In this document: positions 48,407 to 56,788 of the stretch, piece after piece
How positions within the stretch are numbered: position 1 is the first letter of the stretch
Layout of the letters: each line of letters starts with the position of its first letter
Origin: Hymenobacter guriensis
GTDB lineage: Bacteria > Bacteroidota > Bacteroidia > Cytophagales > Hymenobacteraceae
Reading direction: 5' to 3'
Length of the DNA stretch: 64,000 bases
Assembly: GCF_015773195.1 (NCBI RefSeq)
Contig: NZ_JADWYK010000009.1
Coordinates: forward strand, 124,001 to 188,000
Notes under the pieces: model-generated
Told to the model about the DNA's origin: nothing
Databases searched by the model: none
What the model saw: the letters and a program-made list of their open reading frames with translations, nothing else
Translations under genes and position numbers: made by a program

Positions 48407-50644
48407 ATGAAACCACAAGACAAGCACATCGGCGGCACACTGAACCGGGTGGACGGTCACCTGAAAGTAACGGGTGCGGCCACCTACTCGGCTGAGTATG
48501 AGCTGCCAGGTATGAGCTATGCCGTGCTGGTAGGTAGCACTATCGCCAAGGGCCGCATCAAAAGCATCGATGCCCGCGCGGCGGAGCGGGCGCCCGGCGT
48601 GCTGGCTGTCATCACGCACTTTAACTCGCCCAAGGTGCCGGGCTTCACGCCCACGGGCAAGGACCCCTCGCAGCCGCAAACGGTAGGTGGCCGGCTGAAG
48701 GTATTTCACGACGACTTGGTACGCTTCAATGACCAGCCCATTGCCGTTGTAGTAGCCGATACGCTGGAGCGCGCCCGCTTCGCTGCGCGGCTGGTGAAGG
48801 CGGAGTATGCAGCGGAAAAGCACGAAACCGACATGTCCGCAGGCCTGAAGCAAGCCTTCGTGCCCACCCAGGCCAAGAAAAACCCTAAATCCCCGGTGGC
48901 TGACTACGTGCGCGGCACCGCCGATGCCTATAAAACCGGCACTCGCCGGCTCGAAGCCGAGTACATCATCCCGACCGAAGTGCACCACCCGATGGAGCTG
49001 CAGTCCATTATAGCTCATTGGGAGGCCCCCGACCGCCTGACGCTCTACGACAAGACCCAAGGCACCCTGGCCACGCGCCGCGACTTCGCCAAGGAGTGGA
49101 ATTTGCCCGAGGAAAACGTGAAGGTTATTGCCACGTTTGTGGGCGGGGCTTTCGGCAACGCCCTGCACAGCTGGCCGCACGAGTCGGCTGCCATTATAGC
49201 GGCCAAAAAAGTAAACCGGCCCGTGAAGCTGGTGCTTACCCGCGAGCAGATGACGACGATGGTGGGCTACCGGCCGCACACCTGGCAGAAAATTGGGATG
49301 AGTGCCTCGGCCGACGGCAAAATCACGGCCATCACCCACGAAGCTACGGGTCAAACGTCCAGCTACGAGGAATTTACGGAATCGACGGTGCAGCAGACCC
49401 GCATGATGTACGAGTCACCCAACGTGAACACGCGCTACCGTCTGGCAGCCCTCGACGTGAGTACGCCCATCTGGATGCGTGGCCCGGGCGAGGCTACCGG
49501 CGCTTTTGCGCTGGAATCAGCTATGGACGAAATGGCTTATTTGCTGAACCTCGACCCGCTGGAATTCCGCTTGCGCAACTACACCGACAAGGACCCCGAA
49601 AATGGCAAGCCCTGGTCGAGCAAGTTTCTGAAGGAATGCTACCAGATGGGGGCCGAGCGCATCGGCTGGAACAAGCGCCAGCTGAAGCCCGGCAGCCTGC
49701 GCGACGGCGAGTGGCTGGTGGGCTACGGCATGGGCGTGGGTACGTTTGGGGCGCACCGAGGCTCGTCGAAAGCTAATGTCCGGCTGCTGCCCAACGGCAC
49801 CGTGGTGCTGCAAAGCGCCGTGACGGACATCGGCCCGGGCACCGGCACGGCCATGACCCAGATTGCGGCCGACGCGCTGGGCCTGCCACCCGACAAAATC
49901 CGGTTTGAGTGGGGAAACTCGCAGTTTGCGCAAGCGCCCACCCAGGGCGGCTCGGCCATCGTAAATACCGTGGGGCCCGCCGTGCAGGAGGCCTGTATGG
50001 CCATGAAGGAGAAGCTGCGCACGATGGCCGGTGCCAGCAACGCCGCCTTTGCCTCAGCCAGGAAAGAAGAGGTTGTTTTCGCCGATACCTACCTGACGCT
50101 GAACGGAAACCCCGGCGCCCGCGCCAGCTACGCCGACTTGCTCAAGCAGACGGATGGCGGGTTTGTCACGGTGGAGTCGAAGCCCAACGGGGAAAACAAC
50201 CAGAAGTATTCGATGTACTCGTTCTCGGTGCACTTTGCCGAGGTGCGGGTGAACCCGCTCACCGGCGAGGTGCGGGTAAGCAAGCTGGTTTCCTGCGCCG
50301 ATGCGGGTACCATCGTGAATCAGAAAACGGCGGGCAACCAGATGAAAGGCGGGGCCGTGGGCGGCATCGGCATGGCGCTGATGGAGGCCGCCGTGATGGA
50401 CGACCGGTTCGGCCGCTATGTGACCAAGGACCTAGCCGACTACCACGTGCCCGTGCAGGCCGACGCCCCGGCCGTGGACGTACTCTTCGTGAACCAGCCC
50501 GACCCGCACGTAAACGCCTTGGGCACCAAAGGCATCGGCGAAATTGCCATCATCGGGGTGGCTCCCGCCATTGCCAATGCCGTGTTCAACGCCACCGGCA
50601 AGCGCATCCGGGAGCTGCCCATCACCCCGGACAAACTGGTATAA
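48407..50644 (+). CDS. Molybdenum hydroxylase molybdopterin-binding subunit (PaoC/YagR-like)
   Basis: 745 residues from ATG 48407. Aldehyde oxidase/xanthine dehydrogenase large-subunit features: GGTLNRVDGHLKVTGAATYS at the start, VGGAFGNALHSWPHESAA, WMRGPGEATGAFALESAMDE, DIGPGTGTAMTQIAADALG, and near the C-terminus LGTKGIGEIAIIG with the catalytic Glu conserved in GIGE. Hydroxylates aldehydes or heterocycles using water; substrate not readable. Length and cluster match PaoABC more than xanthine dehydrogenase. XdhC and MocA-like genes at 40.6-42.5 kb supply its cofactor. Terminated by a strong hairpin shared with the next gene. Confidence 0.95.
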   Translation: MKPQDKHIGGTLNRVDGHLKVTGAATYSAEYELPGMSYAVLVGSTIAKGRIKSIDARAAERAPGVLAVITHFNSPKVPGFTPTGKDPSQPQTVGGRLKVFHDDLVRFNDQPIAVVVADTLERARFAARLVKAEYAAEKHETDMSAGLKQAFVPTQAKKNPKSPVADYVRGTADAYKTGTRRLEAEYIIPTEVHHPMELQSIIAHWEAPDRLTLYDKTQGTLATRRDFAKEWNLPEENVKVIATFVGGAFGNALHSWPHESAAIIAAKKVNRPVKLVLTREQMTTMVGYRPHTWQKIGMSASADGKITAITHEATGQTSSYEEFTESTVQQTRMMYESPNVNTRYRLAALDVSTPIWMRGPGEATGAFALESAMDEMAYLLNLDPLEFRLRNYTDKDPENGKPWSSKFLKECYQMGAERIGWNKRQLKPGSLRDGEWLVGYGMGVGTFGAHRGSSKANVRLLPNGTVVLQSAVTDIGPGTGTAMTQIAADALGLPPDKIRFEWGNSQFAQAPTQGGSAIVNTVGPAVQEACMAMKEKLRTMAGASNAAFASARKEEVVFADTYLTLNGNPGARASYADLLKQTDGGFVTVESKPNGENNQKYSMYSFSVHFAEVRVNPLTGEVRVSKLVSCADAGTIVNQKTAGNQMKGGAVGGIGMALMEAAVMDDRFGRYVTKDLADYHVPVQADAPAVDVLFVNQPDPHVNALGTKGIGEIAIIGVAPAIANAVFNATGKRIRELPITPDKLV

Positions 50645-50646
50645 GC

Positions 50647-50688
50647 AAAAAAGCCCTGCCGTTACGATAACCGGCAGGGCTTTTTTAT
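50647..50688. terminator. Bidirectional terminator between convergent genes
   Basis: 15-bp perfect stem (50647-50661 with 50672-50686), A6/T6 flanks, 10-nt loop. Confidence 0.93.
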
Positions 50689-50713
50689 GACTGATCAACT
50701 GGTTTTCGCAGGG

Positions 50714-51403
50714 CTATTGCTGCTTTTTCTCCAGGCTCTTCAGGTGCTTATAGGTTTTCTGCGACAGGAAGTACTGGCGCTGGATGGCCTGCCGAACGGG
50801 GCTGTTGAGTGTCTGGTCACGCAGAGCATCTTCGTAGGCTTTCAGCGCCCATTCCTCGCCGTACACGTTGGAGCCCAGAATGGCTTTTTCGTCGCTGCCG
50901 GTAACGGCGGCCTTGGCATCCATCCAGGCGCGGTACACCTTGCCTTTAAGCGTAGTTTCGTCTTCGCGCTGACCGCCTACGCGGGCCAGGTGCGCGTTCA
51001 GGTCGTTGGCAAACTGCTGGCTCTGGCTTACCAGCTGCTTGTAGTAGCCGCGCAGCTCGGCGTCCTGGCTTTCGGCCACGGCCCGCTCGTAGCCCGCAAT
51101 ACGGTCGTTCACGAAGAGCAGCAGCTCCTGCAGCGTGGTGGCCGGGTCGGCTTTTTTAGGTCCGCTGCTTGATTTGCGGGTAGCCAGATAACCTACGCCA
51201 AGGGCCAACAGAGCACCACCTACTACTTTTTGGGTAGTGCTGAGCTTATTAAAGCTAGCTACGCCTTTGGTGCTGACGTTTTTCAGGGAAGAGGGCACCT
51301 GACCAAGCGTTTGGCCCAGGTTGCCCTGACGAAACCAATTCTGTGCCTGATCAAGCAGGCCGTTGTCAGGCTGGGAGGTAGTGGAGGAAGTATGCTGTGC
51401 CAT
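50714..51403 (-). CDS. PA2169-family (DUF2383) four-helix-bundle protein
   Basis: 229 residues from ATG 51403 (MAQHTSSTTSQ). N-terminal third is low-complexity with a hydrophobic stretch KVVGGALLALGVGYLATR (about 60-77), then the DUF2383 helices TTLQELLLFVNDRIAGYERA, ELRGYYKQLVSQSQQFANDL and LKGKVYRAWMDAKAAVTG (about 88-190). The fold is ferritin-like but without obvious iron ligands. Associated with stress or envelope functions in other bacteria; not established. Convergent with the Mo-subunit gene. Confidence 0.88.
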   Translation of the reverse strand: MAQHTSSTTSQPDNGLLDQAQNWFRQGNLGQTLGQVPSSLKNVSTKGVASFNKLSTTQKVVGGALLALGVGYLATRKSSSGPKKADPATTLQELLLFVNDRIAGYERAVAESQDAELRGYYKQLVSQSQQFANDLNAHLARVGGQREDETTLKGKVYRAWMDAKAAVTGSDEKAILGSNVYGEEWALKAYEDALRDQTLNSPVRQAIQRQYFLSQKTYKHLKSLEKKQQ

Positions 51404-51682
51404 GGTAAGAAGAGAATTAAAGATTGAGCTTCTGCTTACGAATGGGATTGTCAATGTGTTAGGTCGAGCTTGCCGCTTTTGGAGGCCCAATGTGTCCTGA
51501 GCACAGCAGATCGTGGTTTCCCGCTGCTGGATGCCCTTATGGGCTCCGGTTTTTGAATAACCAGCAAGCATGCGCTGCGTCCAAAGCCGAGGAAGATGCC
51601 TTAGCCCGAGAACCGCATCCGTAAGGTCTTGGCTTGCTGGATCTACTATGCTACGTGCTTAGAAGTGACGTATCTTGTCATT

Positions 51683-52246
51683 ATGAAAATGCCTTATCAC
51701 CTGCTGTTAGTCTGTATTCCCCTCGCCGCATTCACCGTAACCGACTGGATTACTTTCCCCATAGATGACCAAGTATCCGTACAGCTACCAAGCCAACCTA
51801 CACATCTGGATGTTAATCAATTGAAAAATAGCTCTCCTGAGAAAGTAAGGCTGTTCAGTGCAAAGGATGCTGCCGGGACCTATTTCATCGTGCGGCTGGA
51901 TGCTTCGGATTCACCTTCCACGTTAGATACGAAGTCGAGCCGACAGGATTTCTATGAAGGCATGATTAGCGGAATGCTAAAAAACCAACAGGGTATCCTT
52001 CTATCCCGTACCACTTTTACTACGGCCGCTGGTGAGGGGGTGGAAATCAAGTATAAGGCAATAGATAAAGGCACCGGTAAAATGACGGTAAAGTACAGCC
52101 GTAGTCTGCTGGTAGCTAAAACAAGCTATAGTTTTAACTTCTTATCTCAAGATCGGCAGGATACTACAGGTGTTGCGGGTAATGAGCAACGCAGGAGATT
52201 CTTTGACTCAATAGTTGCTAAACCTTCATCCGCGCCAAAGAATTAA
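51683..52246 (+). CDS. Hypothetical exported protein
   Basis: 187 residues from ATG 51683 (MKMPYHLLLVCIPLAAFTVTDW), a plausible signal peptide; the upstream in-frame TTG start lacks one. The body has beta-rich segments including VQLPSQPTHLDVNQL, FIVRLDASDSP and GVEIKYKAIDKG...YSRSLLVAKTSYSF, the pattern of small secreted proteins that follow 'F.yqfP..p' signatures (DUF-type, unassigned). AT-richer than neighbours. Last gene before the island boundary. Confidence 0.65.
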   Translation: MKMPYHLLLVCIPLAAFTVTDWITFPIDDQVSVQLPSQPTHLDVNQLKNSSPEKVRLFSAKDAAGTYFIVRLDASDSPSTLDTKSSRQDFYEGMISGMLKNQQGILLSRTTFTTAAGEGVEIKYKAIDKGTGKMTVKYSRSLLVAKTSYSFNFLSQDRQDTTGVAGNEQRRRFFDSIVAKPSSAPKN

Positions 52247-52442
52247 CGAATAGCGACTTTGATGAATTGACCAAAAGCTCAGCACTGCTCTTGTGAAGAG
52301 CCAGGATTTTAGGCTTGAATATTCTCTGGAAATGAGGCTAATAACCTAAGTTCGTCTCGTCCCAATGCTATAAGTCACCGCTGAGCCGTAGGATTTTTCT
52401 ACTTTAATTGGCCTGCAAAACCATACGCATACCCAGAAAACA

Positions 52443-52476
52443 AAAACCCCGTTTGCAGCTTGCAAACGGGGTTTTA
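52443..52476. terminator. Terminator-like hairpin at the island boundary
   Basis: Perfect 15-bp stem (52443-52457 with 52461-52475) with a 3-nt loop; T4 on the right, T5 on the minus strand. On the minus strand it follows the tRNA-like sequence at 52478-52499, as a tRNA terminator would. Confidence 0.85.
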
Positions 52477-52477
52477 T

Positions 52478-52499
52478 GCAGAGAGGATGGGACTTACAC
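52478..52499 (-). other. Candidate attachment site: tRNA-Ser 3'-end-like sequence
   Basis: Minus strand reads AAGTCCCATCCTCTCTGC: T-loop end, T-stem CCCAT, a 7-nt acceptor strand CCTCTCT and discriminator G, the 3' end expected of a tRNA-Ser. No tRNA body follows on the 5' side, where the T-stem partner no longer matches. A tyrosine integrase gene starts 190 nt away. This fits the duplicated 3' end left where an element integrated into a tRNA gene; the intact tRNA would be at the other end. Confidence 0.5.
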
Positions 52500-52568
52500 C
52501 CTACTTTCAATACTGATACTATGACACGCAAATAATAGCTCTATACAGCCTGTAAAGGCATTTCGCCT

Positions 52569-52639
52569 GTGTACCCCGAAAGGAACGATCGGAATAAATC
52601 GGAATAAAACGGCAGGTGTGTACCCCGTCGTGTACCCCG
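52569..52639. repeat. Iterated GTGTACCCCG motifs upstream of the integrase
   Basis: Three direct copies of GTGTACCCCG (52569, 52618, 52630), two extended by AAA; between the first and second lies a tandem pair of TCGGAATAAA. Likely arm-type integrase or excisionase binding sites. Confidence 0.7.
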
Positions 52640-52654
52640 AAAAGCTTTTTTCAG

Positions 52655-52662
52655 TAGCTTTG
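52655..52662 (+). promoter_or_regulatory. -7 promoter element of the integrase gene
   Basis: TAGCTTTG, exact TAnnTTTG match, 24 nt before ATG 52687. The third GTGTACCCCG motif sits in the -33 region, so binding there would affect integrase transcription. Confidence 0.65.
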
Positions 52663-52686
52663 AAATGGCAACTATTTATCCCTTTC

Positions 52687-53937
52687 ATGGCAACTGTATC
52701 CTTCCACTTGAAGGAGCCCAAGGCAGACCGCCCTACGGCTATATTCGCGCTCCTTACTATTGACCGGCGTACTCGCATCAAAGTCTATACTGGCCGCTCC
52801 GTTCACCCACGGCAGTGGGTGGCTGGAGAGCAAAAGGCTCAGGAAAGAGGTTACCCCGATAACCCAGCCCTAAATACGGCGCTGGCAGTTAAGGCCAAAC
52901 AGATTGAAGATTGCTACGCAGCCTATCTGGCCGAAGGATTAGTGCCTACCGCTGCTCAGCTCAAAGACGCCGCAGCCCCAAAGCAACAGACAGAAACCGC
53001 TGCCTCAAGTACTCCGACCCTTACCTTTTGGGATTACTTTGCCGAGTGGGTAGAACTTGCGCACCTACGTGGCAAAGCCCGAAGTGCCAGCGTGTATGAC
53101 ACCACCGGCCGGCACCTCCGGGGCTTTGAGAAGAAAGCGAAGTATGCCGTAGGCTTTGAAACTATTACCCCCAGCTTTAACGACCGTTTTACAGCCTACT
53201 TGCTCACTACCGCCGGCCTTACAGATAACACCGTAGCCAAACAGGTAATGACGCTGAAACGCTTTATGAAGTGGGCGGCGGAACGGGGTTACCATAGCAG
53301 CATAGGGTACGAAAGGCTAACCTGGAAACGGCAGGAACCCGATATAATGACGCTTACTGCAGAGGAAGTAGAAACGCTGGAAGCCTTGCCCCTACCCGAA
53401 AACGGCTACCTCGACAACGCCCGGGCGCTATTCCTGCTCAGCTGCTATACAGGCCTCCGGTACTCTGATCTAGTAAGCATCCGGCCCGAACACCTACGCG
53501 GCCAGACCTTACGCCTCACCACGCAGAAAACCCGCGAAACGGTAACCATCCCCCTGCAGGCCCGGGCCCTCCCGATTGTGCGCCGAATGATTGCAGGTGA
53601 AATACGGGCGGTATCTAACCAGAAGTTAAACGACTACCTGAAAGAGTTAGGCGAGCGGGCGGGTATTACAGAGCAGATTGAGGTTATCCGATACCGAGGC
53701 GGCAACCGGGAAAGCACTACCCTCCCGAAGTGGCAAAAGCTAGGCTGCCATACTGGCCGCCGTACATTCGTGACTTTGAGCCTGGAAAGAGGGCTGCGAC
53801 CTGAACTGGTAATGAAGATAACCGGGCACCGGGACTGGAAGTCTTTCAAACGCTATGTGAATATTACAGAGCAGACGGTAGAACGAGAGTTTGCCCGCGT
53901 GTATGCAATGCCTTCCTTGCTTAAAATAGCTCAGTAA
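52687..53937 (+). CDS. Tyrosine-type site-specific integrase
   Basis: 416 residues from ATG 52687 (MATVSFHLKEPKADRPTAI), the typical start of Bacteroidota element integrases; a GTG 23 codons earlier lies inside the repeats. Arm-binding domain 1-100, SAM-like core-binding domain (about 110-215), catalytic domain with Arg in CYTGLRYSDL (about 258), Lys in TTQKTRE (about 280), His-x-x-Arg in GCHTGRRTFVT (about 354), His in TGHRDWKSF (about 380) and the Tyr nucleophile in KRYVNI (about 389). All catalytic residues present. Integrates the surrounding island, probably at the tRNA-like site 190 nt upstream. Confidence 0.95.
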   Translation: MATVSFHLKEPKADRPTAIFALLTIDRRTRIKVYTGRSVHPRQWVAGEQKAQERGYPDNPALNTALAVKAKQIEDCYAAYLAEGLVPTAAQLKDAAAPKQQTETAASSTPTLTFWDYFAEWVELAHLRGKARSASVYDTTGRHLRGFEKKAKYAVGFETITPSFNDRFTAYLLTTAGLTDNTVAKQVMTLKRFMKWAAERGYHSSIGYERLTWKRQEPDIMTLTAEEVETLEALPLPENGYLDNARALFLLSCYTGLRYSDLVSIRPEHLRGQTLRLTTQKTRETVTIPLQARALPIVRRMIAGEIRAVSNQKLNDYLKELGERAGITEQIEVIRYRGGNRESTTLPKWQKLGCHTGRRTFVTLSLERGLRPELVMKITGHRDWKSFKRYVNITEQTVEREFARVYAMPSLLKIAQ

Positions 53938-53956
53938 CTATCATTACTCCATTCAG

Positions 53957-55033
53957 ATGAAGAACTACAGTTCATCCCCGGTTGCTCAGCCCCAGTCATT
54001 TGGAACAACAGCAGGCCAATCTAGCACCCATATCCCGGCTCCCGTTTGTGCTTCATTGGCCCCTAATAGAACTATTCGGGCTGCCCAAGCCATACGGGAA
54101 TTTGACTACCTAAAGGCTAAGTATCAGAAGGCAAATTTCCAACCACAGTTGGAAGCGCTAATTGCTATGCCTGTTCTGATTATGAAAGAGCGTTCAGGTA
54201 AAGAATGGACACGATTTGCACAGACAATCACAAATCAGGCTGTTTTTGTGCAGGTGAATGATAGGGGTCTAATTCATATCCAGGATGAAGCCTTTTACCG
54301 TGCAGAGTTTGGCGTTAGTATAGAGACAGCCTCAACCCTATGCTTTTTTACCAAGCTATATTATGTACTGGGACAACTTGGTAGAACTGATATTCCTATT
54401 GCGCTTGATGGAGAATATCGAAAACAGTCAGCAAGTGGTGGTGCATCAGGGTCAAACTTCATTAATGCTTTGCAGGGTTTCTTGTATAAAGCCAACATAG
54501 ACATTTGGCATAAACGGATTATCAATGACTGGATAAACGAGAAGATACCCGAATGTGAATGGCTCACAATGCCGGAGCTTTGTCCAAACATGCAAATAGT
54601 ACGCTCCCAGCCAAAGCGTCCTGGTAGGAAACCACGCATTTGCCCCTCAACTTTTGAGGAGGCGTTAGTAGGTCCATTTAAGCAACAACATCTGGCAGAG
54701 TTAATAAGCAGAGAGCATTTGGCATTCTATGACGCACCAAGTAGGCAAGCTCTTGCCGAACCAGGTCAATGGGCTAGTTTGTATTGGGCGCTGTTTTCGC
54801 TTGGATACATACAGAAGCTTACTATGGGCCGGATACCTGAATTGATTGCTATATCTTTCAATGGAACGACAAGCAAAAGCAGCATCAGCGCTGTTTATAG
54901 AAGTGAGCTAATTGATACGTTCCCTTTGACTAAGAATAAAATACCTGCTCCGAACACGGAAACAGAACGCATTTTCAACATCTTAAAAAGCTATTTTCCG
55001 TCGAATAAGAAAGTCTTTTCTGGCCGTTTATAG
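53957..55033 (+). CDS. Hypothetical island protein
   Basis: 358 residues from ATG 53957, 19 nt after the integrase. No signal peptide or membrane segment. N-terminal 40 residues are low complexity (Ser/Gln/Pro). The rest is mixed, with TRFAQTITNQAVFVQ and HIQDEAFYRAEFGVSIETAS; the C-terminal part LIAISFNGTTSKSSISAVYRS looks like a folded end with a small-protein-binding or RteC-like flavour, which I cannot confirm. AT-rich and unlike chromosomal neighbours. Not recognised. Confidence 0.65.
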   Translation: MKNYSSSPVAQPQSFGTTAGQSSTHIPAPVCASLAPNRTIRAAQAIREFDYLKAKYQKANFQPQLEALIAMPVLIMKERSGKEWTRFAQTITNQAVFVQVNDRGLIHIQDEAFYRAEFGVSIETASTLCFFTKLYYVLGQLGRTDIPIALDGEYRKQSASGGASGSNFINALQGFLYKANIDIWHKRIINDWINEKIPECEWLTMPELCPNMQIVRSQPKRPGRKPRICPSTFEEALVGPFKQQHLAELISREHLAFYDAPSRQALAEPGQWASLYWALFSLGYIQKLTMGRIPELIAISFNGTTSKSSISAVYRSELIDTFPLTKNKIPAPNTETERIFNILKSYFPSNKKVFSGRL

Positions 55034-55113
55034 ACGGCTAATTTTGACTAGCCAGCTTAAGACAGCTTTGCATCATCCCAACCGGACAACTACCCCGGCG
55101 GGCATGATGTAGA

Positions 55114-55440
55114 ATGCAAACCATACTAACCACCGGAGTAACCTACTCCCAACTCTTAGATGATCTAAGGGCTATTATCCGGCATGAAGTAACCGCCCAA
55201 GGGCCGGCTTCTGCAGAAACGGCGGAGGCCGCCAGCCCGGAGCTGCTGACAGTGCGCGACGCAGCTACCCTGTTAGATGTATGCCCGGCTACCATCCATG
55301 ACTGGAAACGCCGTGGCATACTGCCCTATCATAAAATTGGCGGGCGTACCTACTTGAAACGCGCTGACTTACTGAACGCACTGCAGGCCCACCAGCGCAC
55401 AGCCAAACCAACCGGGAAAGGAGGGGCACGCCGTGGCTAA
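55114..55440 (+). CDS. Excisionase/MerR-like helix-turn-helix protein
   Basis: 108 residues from ATG 55114. Winged-helix DNA-binding domain of the excisionase family: LLTVRDAATLLDVCPATIHDW, KRRGILPYHKIGGRTYLKRADLL (about 45-90). Bacteroidota mobile elements carry such a protein to assist excision or regulate the element; the iterated motifs near the integrase are plausible targets. Its stop overlaps the next frame by 8 nt at GTGGCTAA. C-terminal tail basic. Confidence 0.88.
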   Translation: MQTILTTGVTYSQLLDDLRAIIRHEVTAQGPASAETAEAASPELLTVRDAATLLDVCPATIHDWKRRGILPYHKIGGRTYLKRADLLNALQAHQRTAKPTGKGGARRG

Positions 55441-55805
55441 CAATGTACTGCTACTCGATACCCCGCCGGTGCTGATGCTGGCTGGAGGGTTGCCCCTACT
55501 AGCTTACCTAGTGCGCCGCCGGGATTGGCCCGCCGTACCAGCCGGGGCCGCCGTGGCACTGCTTACTACCGGGGAAGGCCTAGACTACGGCCCCCGTGTT
55601 TTATGGGTAGGACAGGCCGTAACTAAATCTACTTACCTCCTACTGCGGCGGTGCGCTGGCCTTTGTACCCGCCGAGCCTAACCCGAATGACGACCCGATA
55701 TTCCGGTTTGATGCTACAGAAATAAAGCGGCTCTACCTCCTGAACCCGGCTGCCGCTACTATACCAACCACCGCAACGGGCCCGGCCCGCCGCCGCCGTG
55801 GCTAA
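55433..55805 (+). pseudogene. Small island gene broken by a frameshift
   Basis: A GTG at 55433 opens a frame reading MANNVLLLDTPPVLMLAGG ... LWVGQAVTKSTY that stops at 55681. The adjacent +1 frame, closed by several stops until about 55622, then continues sensibly as SYCGGALAFVPAEPNPNDDP ... RLYLLNPAA and ends at TAA 55805. The switch lies between 55623 and about 55645. Joined, the product would be about 124 residues. The end at 55805 overlaps the next gene's GTG at 55798 through the same GTGGCTAA as at 55433, which argues that the downstream frame is the real end of the gene. Either a true frameshift mutation or a sequence error; no slippery heptamer is visible. Function unknown. Confidence 0.65.
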
Positions 55806-56727
55806 GGCTACGCTACCGGCTACCATGGATGCCGCCGCTGTAGCTGTCTTGTTCTCTGACTATAGCCCTACCCTCACCCGTAGCGGTACCGAGTTGGAAG
55901 CAGCCTTGCACCAGCGCGGGTACGTGGGCTCCCTTGCCGATTGGTTACCCATTCTCCGGGCGGGCGGCCTACGGGAGCCACGCCGGGGGGTATTCGGTGC
56001 GCCTGTAATGCCTGTGAATAACAGGGAAATAGCAGGGAATTCTTCTGAAGAATCGGACAATAGCAGGAACAAAGCAGGAATAAATAACCCTCCGGCAATT
56101 GTAACAGATATGTTATGTTTTGCGGCTGAAACCGGTGGCGAAAAGGGGCACGTTGCCCAAGCCACGGCGGCATTTGAGTGGCCCCGGTTTAGCTACTTCC
56201 GGGGCGGCATCCGTTCGGCGGCTCCCTACGCTGCCGTAACTCCGCACCAACTCTGGCAAGTGGTACACAGCCCCCGCTTTGCAGCCGCTACTGCCTGGCT
56301 CCGGCAAGCTCCGGCCGGAAGTGAGCAACGGGACGAGCGGAAGAAAGCCCTGGACTATGTAACGCCCGCTGGCACCTTTGCGCCTACCCGCGCCAACGGC
56401 AACCTACAGACACCTTCCGGCCTGCTGGTGCTGGACTTTGACCATTTGCCTGATGTGACTGCCGCCCGCGCTACTCTGCTATCGGATGTGTTGCTGCAGC
56501 CCGGACTAGTGCTGCTGTTTACCAGCCCCGGGGGCGAAGGGCTAAAGGTATTACTGGAAGCTGACCCTGCCGCCTCCCACCTCGACAACTTCCAAGCGCT
56601 TGCCTCCTATCTGGCAGGCCGATATGGCCCTGAGCTACAGCCCGACTCCTGCGGCAAAGATGTGGCCCGCGCCTGCTTTGTCTGCCACGATGCCGACGCC
56701 TGGCTAAACCCGCGCTTTGGCGGGTAA
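55798..56727 (+). CDS. BT4734/VirE_N-type island protein (primase-like)
   Basis: 309 residues from GTG 55798. The C-terminal two thirds (about 120-309) match the BT4734/BF3469 (VirE N-terminal) family: FSYFRGGIRSAAPYAAVTP, KKALDYVTPAGTFAPTRANG, SGLLVLDFDHLPD, LLFTSPGGEGLKVLLE, YLAGRYGPELQPDSCGKDVARAC. These proteins have an archaeo-eukaryotic-primase-like fold and usually pair with a DUF3987 protein in Bacteroidota elements, as here. The N-terminal 120 residues are an unassigned extension. Start overlaps the broken gene by 8 nt. Probably part of the element's replication or maintenance module (inference). Confidence 0.85.
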   Translation: MAKATLPATMDAAAVAVLFSDYSPTLTRSGTELEAALHQRGYVGSLADWLPILRAGGLREPRRGVFGAPVMPVNNREIAGNSSEESDNSRNKAGINNPPAIVTDMLCFAAETGGEKGHVAQATAAFEWPRFSYFRGGIRSAAPYAAVTPHQLWQVVHSPRFAAATAWLRQAPAGSEQRDERKKALDYVTPAGTFAPTRANGNLQTPSGLLVLDFDHLPDVTAARATLLSDVLLQPGLVLLFTSPGGEGLKVLLEADPAASHLDNFQALASYLAGRYGPELQPDSCGKDVARACFVCHDADAWLNPRFGG

Positions 56728-56788
56728 GTAGCTAAAGCTTTTGCTCAAAATCGAGCTATACAAAACTGTACATTATAACGAGCTGGCA

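Noticed and set aside
52569..52639. CRISPR-like repeats upstream of the integrase
   Set aside because: Only three 10-bp copies with irregular spacing (49 and 12 nt) and no spacers of constant length; better explained as protein-binding iterons.
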